Shown here piece by piece: positions 7,604 through 14,352 of a stretch of DNA of 18,929 nucleotides. The DNA is from SLRI01 sp964576715. GTDB lineage: Bacteria > Pseudomonadota > Alphaproteobacteria > Geminicoccales > Geminicoccaceae. Below the pieces are notes generated by a model. That model did not search any database and had not been told where the DNA came from. It saw only the letters and a program-made list of their open reading frames with translations. The stretch spans positions 1 through 18,929 of the forward strand of contig CAZNWE010000073.1 in assembly GCA_964576715.1 (NCBI GenBank), in the 5' to 3' direction. The position numbers and the translations under genes are program-made. Each line of letters starts with the position of its first letter. Within the stretch, counting starts at the first letter, position 1.

Positions 7604-8376
7604 GGCAGGATCTCGATTCCCTGATGCGTCCAAAGCTCGATCATCGGGCCGTTCGCGGCGAACAGCGTCCCTCTGACCCGGACCCGCCGCCCCTCGAGTG
7701 CCGCCGGGTCGAAGCCGGCGCGCTGCATGGTGCGGAGCGTGTCGCGGTCGATGCGTGCCGTCGTGTCGGTGCGCCAGTCGGACCCGAAGTTCAGGTAGAA
7801 ATAGCGCTGTTGCGCGCTGGCCCGCAAGACGCGCCCCTCGAGCAGGACAAACCGACCGAGCCAGGGCGCGGCCGCCGCTGGCGCGTCGTCGATGCTGATT
7901 GCCTTTGGATTGCCCCAGATACCCAGCCGCGCCACCTCGGCGCGTCGCTCGGCGGCCAGAAGGTCGGCCAGGACGTCGGGGTCGGCGCCCGGCAAGGGCT
8001 GGACCAGGGCCAACCCGGCAGCGAGCAGGGCCTGCTGCAGCGAGCGGCCGTCCGGTACGGTGGCCTGCACCGGCAGCCGGCCGTAGCGATCCGGCGCCCG
8101 CGCCGCCGCCACGACGATCTCGGCTCGGCCGAGCAACGGCGCCAGTTCGGCTGCAACGTCGTTGGCAATGCTCTCCGGCACGATGATGTCGGCGAGCACC
8201 GCCGTGCCGCCTTCTTCGAGGCGGAGCTCGACCAGCGGGCCGGCACGCGCAATCGCTGCGGCACCGGCGACCGCTAGGCCGAGATGCCGGGGCTCGGCCG
8301 CCACCGTCCCTCCGACTGCGAGGAGTCCGAAGGCCAAGGCGAGGCCTGAGGCGAAATGCTGCAGGACGCGCGGCAT
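7600..8376 (-). CDS. Secreted thermonuclease (SNase)-like protein with C-terminal OB-like domain
   Basis: The 258-aa product starts MPRVLQHFASGLALAFGLLA, a signal peptide probably cut after Ala26 or Ala27. The middle resembles a staphylococcal nuclease fold: TAVLADIIVPE (58-68), DRYGRLPVQATVPDGRSLQQ (96-115) and AERRAEVARLGIWGNP (142-157). The Glu of the PE motif and the Arg of RYGR are kept, but the Arg expected in the first motif (VRLxGIDxPE) appears replaced, so activity may be reduced or altered. Residues about 172-258 (GRFVLLEGRVLRAS...RVRVRGTLF...GIEIL) look like an extra beta-barrel, OB-like domain. The ATG at 8376 was chosen because it begins the signal peptide; no strong ribosome binding site is visible. 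It is coupled to the M48 lipoprotein gene by a 4-bp GTGA overlap. Confidence 0.82.
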   Translation of the reverse strand: MPRVLQHFASGLALAFGLLAVGGTVAAEPRHLGLAVAGAAAIARAGPLVELRLEEGGTAVLADIIVPESIANDVAAELAPLLGRAEIVVAAARAPDRYGRLPVQATVPDGRSLQQALLAAGLALVQPLPGADPDVLADLLAAERRAEVARLGIWGNPKAISIDDAPAAAAPWLGRFVLLEGRVLRASAQQRYFYLNFGSDWRTDTTARIDRDTLRTMQRAGFDPAALEGRRVRVRGTLFAANGPMIELWTHQGIEILP

Positions 8377-8424
8377 CACGGGCGCAATGGTGCCATCGGC
8401 CTCATCCAGAAGTTGCGGGCGATC

Positions 8425-8430
8425 AGTATA
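8425..8430 (-). promoter_or_regulatory. Possible -10 element for the SNase-like/M48 pair
   Basis: On the minus strand this reads TATACT, 5 of 6 to the -10 consensus, about 50 bp before the ATG at 8376. No convincing -35 is seen at the right distance, so this is only suggestive. Confidence 0.25.
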
Positions 8431-8524
8431 GCCGCAACGATCTGCCGAATGCACGCGCGACGCCGCTTTGGCCTGCGCGGCGCTCGCCCGCGCGAGCGGC
8501 GGGCATCCGGCCGCGCATCGACGG

Positions 8525-8554
8525 TTGTCCGGCCCACCCGGCGGCTGGTATAGC
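8525..8554 (+). promoter_or_regulatory. Promoter of tRNA-Arg
   Basis: TTGTCC (8525-8530) and TATAGC (8549-8554), separated by 18 bp, each match the sigma-70 consensus at 4 of 6 positions. The predicted transcription start is near 8561, just before the tRNA 5' end at 8564. The position relative to the gene makes this more credible than the scores alone. Confidence 0.5.
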
Positions 8555-8563
8555 TCCACCGTC

Positions 8564-8640
8564 GCGCCCGTAGCTCAGCCGGATAGAGCACCAGATTCCT
8601 AATCTGGGGGTCACAGGTTCGAATCCTGTCGGGCGCGCCA
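8564..8640 (+). tRNA. tRNA-Arg (anticodon CCU)
   Basis: A complete 77-nt cloverleaf. The acceptor arms GCGCCCG and CGGGCGC pair perfectly, followed by discriminator G and an encoded CCA. The D arm is GCTC/GAGC; the anticodon stem CCAGA/TCTGG encloses TTCCTAA, giving anticodon CCT (reads AGG). The T arm ACAGG/CCTGT encloses TTCGAAT. A T-rich stretch (TTTTCTTT, 8641-8648) directly after it may help termination. This tRNA is a frequent integration site for mobile elements in bacteria, but no integrase gene and no second copy of its 3' end was seen here. Confidence 0.98.
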
Positions 8641-8666
8641 TTTTCTTTCGGGCGCTACCGCGCTCC

Positions 8667-8722
8667 GCCCTGCTTGAGCGCACGGGCGTTAGCGCGCCTT
8701 GCCCTGCCTTGAGCGCTCGTGC
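8667..8722 (+). repeat. Imperfect direct repeat downstream of tRNA-Arg
   Basis: GCCCTGCTTGAGCGCACGGG at 8667-8686 is repeated with small changes at 8701-8722 (CCCTGCCTTGAGCGCTCGTG). The two differ by one inserted C and a few substitutions. The 228-bp stretch between the tRNA and the glycosyltransferase start (8641-8868) holds no other recognisable element. Function unknown. Confidence 0.4.
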
Positions 8723-8868
8723 ATCACCGGGTCTCGCGCTCTTCGTGCGATGGTGGGCGTGCTTTGAGCGTCGGCTGCAGATGGCGCCGAGCGGCCTTTG
8801 CCACTCCGGTCTTGACCGAGGGCCGTTTCCGGGGTTGCTCGTCGGCGATCGCCGCTGCCGAGAACGCC

Positions 8869-9948
8869 ATGCCCGCTTCCCCCGCCGCAAGTGACACCCC
8901 GCTGGCCATCGCCGTGCCCGGTGGCTTCAACCGGCTGACCGGCGGCACCATCTACGATCGGCGGTTGGCCGATGGCCTCGAGGCGCTGGGGATCAGGCTG
9001 CGCCGGATCAGCCTCCCGGCCAGCTTTCCGCAACCCGAGGCGGTCGACCACGCCACCTGCCGCCAGACGCTCTTGGCGCTGCCGGCCGGCAGCCGGCTGC
9101 TGCTCGACGGCTTGGCACTCGGGGTGCTGCCGGAGCTCGCCGCCGAACTCGCGCAACAGCTGCAGCTGATCGCCCTCGTCCACCACCCGCTCGCCTTCGA
9201 GACCGGGCTCGACCCCGACCGCGCCGATGCGCTCATGGCGAGCGAGGCCGCCGCCCTGGCACAGGCCGACCTCGTCGTCTGCACCTCGGCCACCACCCGC
9301 CTCGCCCTGATCGAGGACTTCGCGGTGCCGGAAGGCAAGATCGTCGTGGCACCGCCCGGCACCGACCCGAAGCCGCTCGCCAGAGGCTCCGCCGGTGCCG
9401 GCTTGGCGATCCTCTCGCTCGGCAGCGTCACGCCGCGCAAGGACCAGCGCACCCTGGTCGCGGCCATGGCCGGGATCGAGGACCGCCGGGTCAGCGCGAT
9501 CATCGCCGGCTCGCTCGAGCGCGATCCGGCGACGGTCCGCGAGCTTGCCGCGCTGATCGCCGAGACCGAGCAGGACGACCGGATCGAGCTTGCCGGCGAG
9601 CTCGCCGCAGCCGCGCTCGACGAGGTGTTCGACACGGCCGATCTCTTCGTCTCGACGGCGCTCTACGAGGGCTACGGGATGGCGGCGAGCGAAGCCGTGG
9701 CAGCCGGCCTGCCCTGCCTGATCGCCAGGGGCGGGGCGGTCACCGAGACCGTGCCGGCCGCCGCCGCGCTGTTCTTCGAGCCTAGCGACGTGGCCGAGCT
9801 GCGCGGCCTGATCCAGGCCCTCTGGCACGATCCGATCGCCCTCGAGCGGCTGCGCGACGGGGCGCGGCGGGCGCGCGAGCAGCTGCCGGGCTGGGAGGCG
9901 ACCGCCCGCATCGTGGCTGACGCCCTCGGTCTGGAGACCAGCGGGTGA
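8869..9948 (+). CDS. Glycosyltransferase family 4 protein
   Basis: The 359-aa protein has the GT-B fold pattern of family GT4. An N-terminal acceptor half begins IAVPGGFNRLTGGT (14-27). The donor half carries LGSVTPRKDQRTLV (184-197) and the E-x7-E motif EGYGMAASE (267-275), followed by a GLPCLIARGGAVTETV segment, all typical of retaining sugar transfer from a nucleotide sugar. The reading frame opens further upstream, but ATG 8869 was chosen because homologous sequence begins there and earlier codons look like non-coding DNA; no strong ribosome binding site is visible. The stop overlaps the start of a methyltransferase gene (GTGA), so both are translated together. Sugar and acceptor cannot be told from sequence. 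Confidence 0.9.
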   Translation: MPASPAASDTPLAIAVPGGFNRLTGGTIYDRRLADGLEALGIRLRRISLPASFPQPEAVDHATCRQTLLALPAGSRLLLDGLALGVLPELAAELAQQLQLIALVHHPLAFETGLDPDRADALMASEAAALAQADLVVCTSATTRLALIEDFAVPEGKIVVAPPGTDPKPLARGSAGAGLAILSLGSVTPRKDQRTLVAAMAGIEDRRVSAIIAGSLERDPATVRELAALIAETEQDDRIELAGELAAAALDEVFDTADLFVSTALYEGYGMAASEAVAAGLPCLIARGGAVTETVPAAAALFFEPSDVAELRGLIQALWHDPIALERLRDGARRAREQLPGWEATARIVADALGLETSG

Positions 9949-10751
9949 GCGGCTTTGCCAGCGACTGGCTGGCGCTCCGCGAACCCTACGACCACGCTGC
10001 CAGGGCCGAGGGGTTGCTCGATGCACTGGCCGCCTGGGCCGCCGGCAAGGAGCGTCTGGCGGTGGTCGATCTCGGCAGCGGCACCGGCAGCAACCTGAGG
10101 GGCACCCATCGAGCACTACCGGTGCCCCAGCACTGGACGCTGGTCGAGCACGACCGGCAGCTGATCGCGGCCGGGACGCCGGCGCTCGACCGGCTGCCAC
10201 CTCGGATCAGCGCCGGCTACCGGTCGGTCGATCTCTCCCGCGACCTCGAGGCGGCCATTCCGGAGGCCACCGACCTCGTGACGGCAGCGGCCTTCATCGA
10301 CCTCGTCAGTGCCGCCTGGCTCGACCGACTGGTGGCGATCGCCCGGGCGAGAGATGCGGCCCTCTACATCGTGCTGACCTATGACGGCGGCTGGCGCTGG
10401 CGCCCCGGCGACGTGTTCGATGCCGAGATCAAGCGCCTGTTCGATGCCCACCAGGCGACCGACAAGGGCTTCGGCCCGGCCCTCGGGCCGACTGCCGCCA
10501 CGGTGTTGCACGACCGCCTCGCCGTATTGAGCGGCCGCCTCCTGCTGCAGCCCAGCGACTGGCAGCTCGGCTACGCCGACCAGGCGCTGCAGAGCGCGCT
10601 CCTCGACGGCTACGCAGCGGCGGCGCGCGAGCTCGCTGCCGACCAGGCAGACGAGATCGACGACTGGGCGACCCAGCGCCGCCGGCACATCACCGCCGGC
10701 CGGTCGGTGCATCGGGTCGGCCACCAGGACCTGCTCTGGCTGCCCGCTTGA
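9945..10751 (+). CDS. Class I SAM-dependent methyltransferase
   Basis: The product is 268 aa. SAM-binding motif I is clear as VVDLGSGTGSN (40-50), and an acidic residue in LVEHD ends the second strand. The C-terminal part has no family-specific motif I recognise. The GTG start at 9945 overlaps the glycosyltransferase stop by 4 bp, so the two products probably act in one pathway, perhaps making or decorating a glycosylated small molecule or surface sugar. It ends 7 bp from the oppositely oriented SDR gene. Class is certain, substrate unknown. Confidence 0.88.
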   Translation: MSGFASDWLALREPYDHAARAEGLLDALAAWAAGKERLAVVDLGSGTGSNLRGTHRALPVPQHWTLVEHDRQLIAAGTPALDRLPPRISAGYRSVDLSRDLEAAIPEATDLVTAAAFIDLVSAAWLDRLVAIARARDAALYIVLTYDGGWRWRPGDVFDAEIKRLFDAHQATDKGFGPALGPTAATVLHDRLAVLSGRLLLQPSDWQLGYADQALQSALLDGYAAAARELAADQADEIDDWATQRRRHITAGRSVHRVGHQDLLWLPA

Positions 10752-10758
10752 CCGAAGT

Positions 10759-11439
10759 CTAGAACCGTTCGACCCAGGGCCTGAGCTCGATCTCCCAGGC
10801 CCAGGCGCTGCGGTGCTGGCGGATCAGGTGGTGCATGCTCGCGGCGATGGCGTCCGGGTCGAGCCTGGCGTGCTCGGGGGCGGTGGCCCCAGCGGCACCG
10901 ATCGCGCCGTCGATGACGACATGGGCGACGTGGATGCCCTTCGACTGCAGCTCGCGCGCCAGGCTCTGGGCGAGGCCGCGGAGCGCGAACTTGCCCATGG
11001 CGAAGGCGGCCGACTGCGCATAGCCCTTCACGCTCGCCGAGGCGCCAGTGAACAAGAGCGTGCCGCCACCCTTGGCGAGCAACCGCGGAACCGCCTGGTG
11101 TGCCACGAAGAACCCGCCCAGGGCGGTGACCTGGACCGCGCGCTCGACCGCCGCGGGATCGAGGTCGACGAAGGCGCCGCGCACCCGGGCACTGGGGTTG
11201 AAGAGCACAATGTCCGGCGTGCGGCCGTCACGGTCGAGGGCCGCGAACAGTGCCCTGACGCTGGCCGGGTCGGCGACGTCGCAGGCGTAGACCCCAGCGT
11301 CGAGTGCAGCGGCGAGGGCGGCGAGCTTGTCGGTATCCCGTGCCGCGAGTGCCATCGCACAGCCATCGGCAGCCAGCCGCCGGGCCAAGGCTGCCGAGAG
11401 CCCGGCCCCAGCCCCGACGATCAAGGCATGCTCGGTCAT
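10759..11439 (-). CDS. Atypical short-chain dehydrogenase (SDR) with Phe for catalytic Tyr
   Basis: The 226-aa protein has a Rossmann SDR pattern. The nucleotide motif is altered (VGAGAGLSAAL, 8-18, instead of TGxxxGxG), and NPSA replaces the usual NNAG. Ser is present in TGASAS, but the YxxxK pair is Phe146-x3-Lys150 (FAMGK). This combination fits the described classical SDR subgroup that lacks the active-site Tyr (SDR_c10, as I recall it). The distinctive ALRGLAQSLARELQSKGIHV stretch follows. ATG 11439 has GGAG 6 nt upstream; earlier in-frame codons lack such support. It is divergent from a TetR gene with a perfect palindrome between them, so it is likely the regulated target. Oxidoreductase activity should not be assumed. 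Confidence 0.88.
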   Translation of the reverse strand: MTEHALIVGAGAGLSAALARRLAADGCAMALAARDTDKLAALAAALDAGVYACDVADPASVRALFAALDRDGRTPDIVLFNPSARVRGAFVDLDPAAVERAVQVTALGGFFVAHQAVPRLLAKGGGTLLFTGASASVKGYAQSAAFAMGKFALRGLAQSLARELQSKGIHVAHVVIDGAIGAAGATAPEHARLDPDAIAASMHHLIRQHRSAWAWEIELRPWVERF

Positions 11440-11550
11440 CTGGTGCTCCATTGTCGAGACCGCAGGGCATAGCGTCACCCGGCAGCCGGGCGCCAGCTTG
11501 ATGTTCGGTGAGCACCGTTCACATCCGCGCGCGCCAACCGCCGGCGCGGC

Positions 11551-11566
11551 TTGACCAACTGGTCAA
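11551..11566. promoter_or_regulatory. Perfect 16-bp palindrome, probable TetR operator
   Basis: TTGACCA-AC-TGGTCAA has perfect 7-bp arms and a 2-bp centre. It lies 49 bp before the TetR ATG and 111 bp before the divergent SDR ATG. On the plus strand its left arm (TTGACC) matches the -35 consensus at 5 of 6 positions, so binding could block the promoter, although no good -10 is seen. Use by the adjacent TetR protein is inferred from position and symmetry. Confidence 0.75.
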
Positions 11567-11615
11567 ACATGGTAATGGCGCCGCTCACCGCCGGGAACGA
11601 AAGAAGGAGAGGCCG

Positions 11616-12185
11616 ATGCCCGGGACGCGGCAGTTCGACGAGAGCCAGGTGCTCGATGCCATGATGCGGGTGTTCTGGGAGAAGGGCTACGAGGCGACCA
11701 CGATCGACGACCTCACTCGCGCCACCGGCCTCAAGCGCGGCTCGCTCTACCACGCCTTCGGCGACAAGGCCGGCATGTTCTGCCGCACCCTCGCCCTGTA
11801 CCGCCAGGAGGTGCAGATGGCCTTGCTGCATGCTTTGCGCGGCGACGATCCGCGGGCGGCGCTGACTCGATTCTTTCGCCTGCTCGCCCAGGCAGCAGCG
11901 GATCCTGGACGGCCCAAGGGCTGCATGATGCAGGACCTCGAGCGCTGCTGCGACCGGCTGCCGGAGACGATCGCAGCCGAGGCCAGGAGCGAAGCCCACG
12001 CCTTCGAGACCGCCCTCTTCGCGCTGTTCGAGCGAGCCAAGGCCGGCGGCTCCTTGGCCGCGGGCGCCGATTGCCGCGCCCTCGCCCGCTTCTACGCGGC
12101 ACTCGCCCGCGGCATCGCCGGCAGCGCGCCCGAGCCGATCGAGGACGTCGCCCGGATCGGCGTGGCCCTGCTCGAGGCGGCCTGA
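11616..12185 (+). CDS. TetR/AcrR family transcriptional regulator
   Basis: The 189-aa protein is a typical TetR size. The N-terminal helix-turn-helix is clear at about residues 8-55: VLDAMMRVFWEKGYEATTID, then LTRATGLKRGSLYHAFGDK. The C-terminal half is a helical ligand-binding and dimerisation domain with a CMMQDLERCCDRLP segment (106-119). ATG 11616 follows GAAGGAGA by 5 nt, a strong site. It diverges from the atypical SDR gene, and the palindrome at 11551-11566 is the expected operator for self-regulation and control of that gene. It ends 27 bp from the convergent fccB stop. The ligand is unknown. Confidence 0.93.
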   Translation: MPGTRQFDESQVLDAMMRVFWEKGYEATTIDDLTRATGLKRGSLYHAFGDKAGMFCRTLALYRQEVQMALLHALRGDDPRAALTRFFRLLAQAAADPGRPKGCMMQDLERCCDRLPETIAAEARSEAHAFETALFALFERAKAGGSLAAGADCRALARFYAALARGIAGSAPEPIEDVARIGVALLEAA

Positions 12186-12212
12186 GCGACCCGGCCCCGA
12201 CGACGCGAACGG

Positions 12213-13505
12213 TCAGGCACGGCCGAAGGTCTCGGCGATGATGCTGTCGTACCAGGCATCGGCCTCGGCCCGCTGCTCCTGGCGCAACTCGGCCGTCTCG
12301 CCGGGCTGGCTGACGAAGCTGTCGAAGGCGGTGATCTTGCCGTCACGCGGCTCGTAGTTCGCCCCGATCTTGACCGTGTCCTCGGGCGCCGTGCTGCTCC
12401 AGCAGGTGTTGCGATAGCGGATCGGGAACAGCCTGGAGCCAGTCAACTGGTGCCGCAGCACCATGGCCGCCACCTTGGCCTGGCTGTTCGCCGAGAAAGC
12501 GGATTTCGGCATGTCGCCGGCGATCGAGGCGTCGCCGAGCACCACGACATCCGGCAGCAGGGTCGACGCCATGCCCGCCGCCTCCACCGGGCACCAGCCG
12601 CTCTCGTCGGTAGCCCCTGCCGCCTCGGCGATCAACCCGGCCCGCTGCGGCGGGATGCAGTTGACGACGTCCGCCACGACGACGTCGCCGTCCTCGGTGG
12701 TGACCGTCATGGCAGCGGCGTCCACCGCCACCACCTTGCCGCCGAAATCGCCCGGCACCCATTCGATCATGCCGGAATAATGCTTGGCCCAGGCCTCCTC
12801 GAACAGCGCCTGCTTGGAGAAGCTGGGTTTGGCGTCGAGGATCAGGATCTTGGCCGTGGGGTTGTGCTGCGTGAACTGGTGCGCGATCAGGCTCACCCGC
12901 TCATAGGGCCCTGGCGGGCAGCGATAGGGGTTGGGCGGTGCTACCATAAGGAACGTGCCCCCCTCGCGCATGCCCAAGACCTGCTGCTTCAATAGCCGGG
13001 TCTGCGGTCCCGCCTGGTAGGCGTGCGGCATGATCTCGGCGGCGGCCTCGTCGTAGCCCTCGATCGCCGCCCAGCGCATCGCGATACCGGGCGAGAGAAC
13101 AAGCTTGTCATAGGCCAGCGCCGAGCCGTCCTCGAGGGTCACCGACCGCGCCGCGGCATCCACGGCAGTGGCGCGGCCCTGAACGACCTCGACACCGAGT
13201 GCGGCGAGCTGGTCATAGCCGTGGGTGATGTCGTCGAAGGCGACCAGGCCGCCGAGATAGAGGTTGGAATAGAAGCACGTCGTGTGCCGCGGGTTGGCCT
13301 CGACCAGCGTCACGGCGATTTCGGGCGCATCCTGCTTGAGAAACCGCGCCACGGTGGCGCCGCCCGGACCGCCGCCGACGACCACTACCCGGCCTGCCGT
13401 CTGCGCCCGAATCGGCCACGGCGCCGCAATCGTGCCGGCCATCGCGGCAAGCCCGCCCGCGCCAACCGCCCGGTTGAACCTGCGTCGCTTGAGCGGTTTG
13501 ACCAT
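12213..13505 (-). CDS. fccB: Flavocytochrome c sulfide dehydrogenase, flavoprotein subunit
   Basis: The 430-aa protein opens with a Tat signal (KRRRFNRAVGAGG, cut probably after AQ near 35) and an FAD dinucleotide motif VVVGGGPGGATVA (41-53). Three functional cysteines known from Allochromatium FccB can be aligned: Cys77 in TTCFYSN (covalent FAD attachment, mature Cys42), Cys196 in YRCPPGPYERVS and Cys368 in NTCWSS (redox-active disulfide). The second FAD motif GDAS is at 324-327, and the C-terminal FCSD flavin-binding domain follows. The enzyme oxidises sulfide to polysulfide or sulfur in the periplasm, passing electrons to the cytochrome subunit encoded 63 bp upstream. Start ATG 13505 has GGAGAGAGGGG upstream. 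Also called SoxF in sox clusters. Confidence 0.95.
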   Translation of the reverse strand: MVKPLKRRRFNRAVGAGGLAAMAGTIAAPWPIRAQTAGRVVVVGGGPGGATVARFLKQDAPEIAVTLVEANPRHTTCFYSNLYLGGLVAFDDITHGYDQLAALGVEVVQGRATAVDAAARSVTLEDGSALAYDKLVLSPGIAMRWAAIEGYDEAAAEIMPHAYQAGPQTRLLKQQVLGMREGGTFLMVAPPNPYRCPPGPYERVSLIAHQFTQHNPTAKILILDAKPSFSKQALFEEAWAKHYSGMIEWVPGDFGGKVVAVDAAAMTVTTEDGDVVVADVVNCIPPQRAGLIAEAAGATDESGWCPVEAAGMASTLLPDVVVLGDASIAGDMPKSAFSANSQAKVAAMVLRHQLTGSRLFPIRYRNTCWSSTAPEDTVKIGANYEPRDGKITAFDSFVSQPGETAELRQEQRAEADAWYDSIIAETFGRA

Positions 13506-13568
13506 GCGCCTGCCCCTCTCTCCGTTGCGGCTGCGCCATTGCAGCCTGCGTGGGCGGCATCAGCTACG

Positions 13569-13874
13569 CTATTGCTGTTCGTAGTAGGCCGCCAGCGCCG
13601 CGATCTGCTCGTCGTCCAGCGACCGTGCGATCGTCTGCATGGTGATGTTGTCACGCACCCCTTTCTTATACCAGCTCAGCGCCTGAATAAAATAGTCCTT
13701 GGGCAAGCCGGCAATTTTTGGAATTCCCGCGTTCTCGACCGTGTTTTGGTGGCAGCTCGAGCATTCCTGCGCCAAGTACGCGCCGTACTCGACATCAGCG
13801 GCATGGCCCAACCGATCGAGCGGCGTCGCCAGCAACACGCCGAAGGCGAGCGGGCGCAGCAGTCCACCCATCAT
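13569..13874 (-). CDS. fccA: Monohaem cytochrome c, FCSD cytochrome subunit
   Basis: The 101-aa precursor has a Sec signal peptide (MMGGLLRPLAFGVLLATPLD, cut probably after HAA, residue 26) and one haem c site, CSSCH (38-42). A likely distal ligand Met79 lies in DNITMQTIA. This is about half the size of the dihaem FccA of Allochromatium and closer to the monohaem subunit known from Chlorobium. It should bind the FccB flavoprotein in the periplasm and pass electrons to a soluble cytochrome c. The ribosome binding site is weak; the adjacent Met codons at 13874 and 13871 are equally possible starts. A strong hairpin lies between this gene and the lipoprotein gene upstream. Confidence 0.9.
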   Translation of the reverse strand: MMGGLLRPLAFGVLLATPLDRLGHAADVEYGAYLAQECSSCHQNTVENAGIPKIAGLPKDYFIQALSWYKKGVRDNITMQTIARSLDDEQIAALAAYYEQQ

Positions 13875-13940
13875 GGTGACGCATCGGCCGCCAGGTGCTC
13901 GCCGCCGCAGCGCTTCAACGGCGCGGTGGCGAGACGGAAC

Positions 13941-13965
13941 GACGCCGCCCGGATGGGGCGGCGTC
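13941..13965 (-). terminator. GC-rich hairpin between lipoprotein gene and fccA
   Basis: A perfect 10-bp stem, GACGCCGCCC (13941-13950) paired with GGGCGGCGTC (13956-13965), encloses a 5-nt loop. It starts 14 bp after the lipoprotein stop and ends 67 bp before the fccA start. No T tract follows on the minus strand, so it may act as a partial terminator or an RNA-stability element separating soxYZ-lipoprotein from fccAB within one operon. Confidence 0.45.
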
Positions 13966-13979
13966 GCCCGCTTTGCAGT

Positions 13980-14249
13980 CTACTCGGTGGCTCGCTCCAC
14001 CTCGTCGCCGGCCTCGTCGACCGCATCACCAGCAGCTTCGCTAGCCCCTTCGGCTGCGTCACCAACAGCTTCGCCAGCCCCCTCGGCCGCTTCGCCGGCC
14101 GCCCCGACGGCATCATCGACAGCTGCCCCGGCCTCGCTCGCGGCGTCCTCGGCCGGCCCGTCGTCGCAAGCGGCAAGGCCGAAGCCAAACAGCGCCAGCA
14201 GGGCCACGAGTGCGAGTGGGCGGATCGAGCCAAATTTGATTTCGCGCAT
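13980..14249 (-). CDS. Small acidic Ala/Asp/Glu-rich lipoprotein, unknown function
   Basis: The 89-aa product has a clear lipoprotein signal: a basic start (MREIKFGSIR), a hydrophobic core and the lipobox GLAAC with Cys28. The mature 62 residues are low complexity, nearly all Ala, Glu, Asp, Gly and Val, with repeating EAAEGAGEAVGDAAEGASEA patterns that would form an amphipathic, strongly acidic helix. Asp at +2 and +3 after the Cys would favour inner-membrane retention by the E. coli rule. The start ATG 14249 has GGAGGA 5 nt upstream, one of the best sites in the window, so it is surely translated. It lies between soxZ and fccA on the same strand. I do not recognise a family; similar low-complexity lipoproteins are often annotated hypothetical. 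Confidence 0.8.
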   Translation of the reverse strand: MREIKFGSIRPLALVALLALFGFGLAACDDGPAEDAASEAGAAVDDAVGAAGEAAEGAGEAVGDAAEGASEAAGDAVDEAGDEVERATE

Positions 14250-14352
14250 GCGTATCCTCCATTGATTGCCACAGCACGGACAGCGTGCACGACGTGAAGG
14301 TTCCCAAGATGCGCCCGCGGAGGTCGGGCCGTGGCCAAGAACGATCCACCGG

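Noticed and set aside
8667..8722. Imperfect repeats after tRNA-Arg as phage or island attachment sites
   Set aside because: They do not copy the tRNA 3' end, and no integrase or mobile gene is present.
8423..8890. Minus-strand frame across the tRNA encoding a GFEPVTPRLG peptide
   Set aside because: This peptide is a well-known translation artefact of tRNA genes read on the opposite strand.
13498..13504. TTGACCA at the fccB start, identical to one arm of the TetR palindrome
   Set aside because: Only a half site, and it is formed by the first codons of fccB; 7-bp matches occur by chance.
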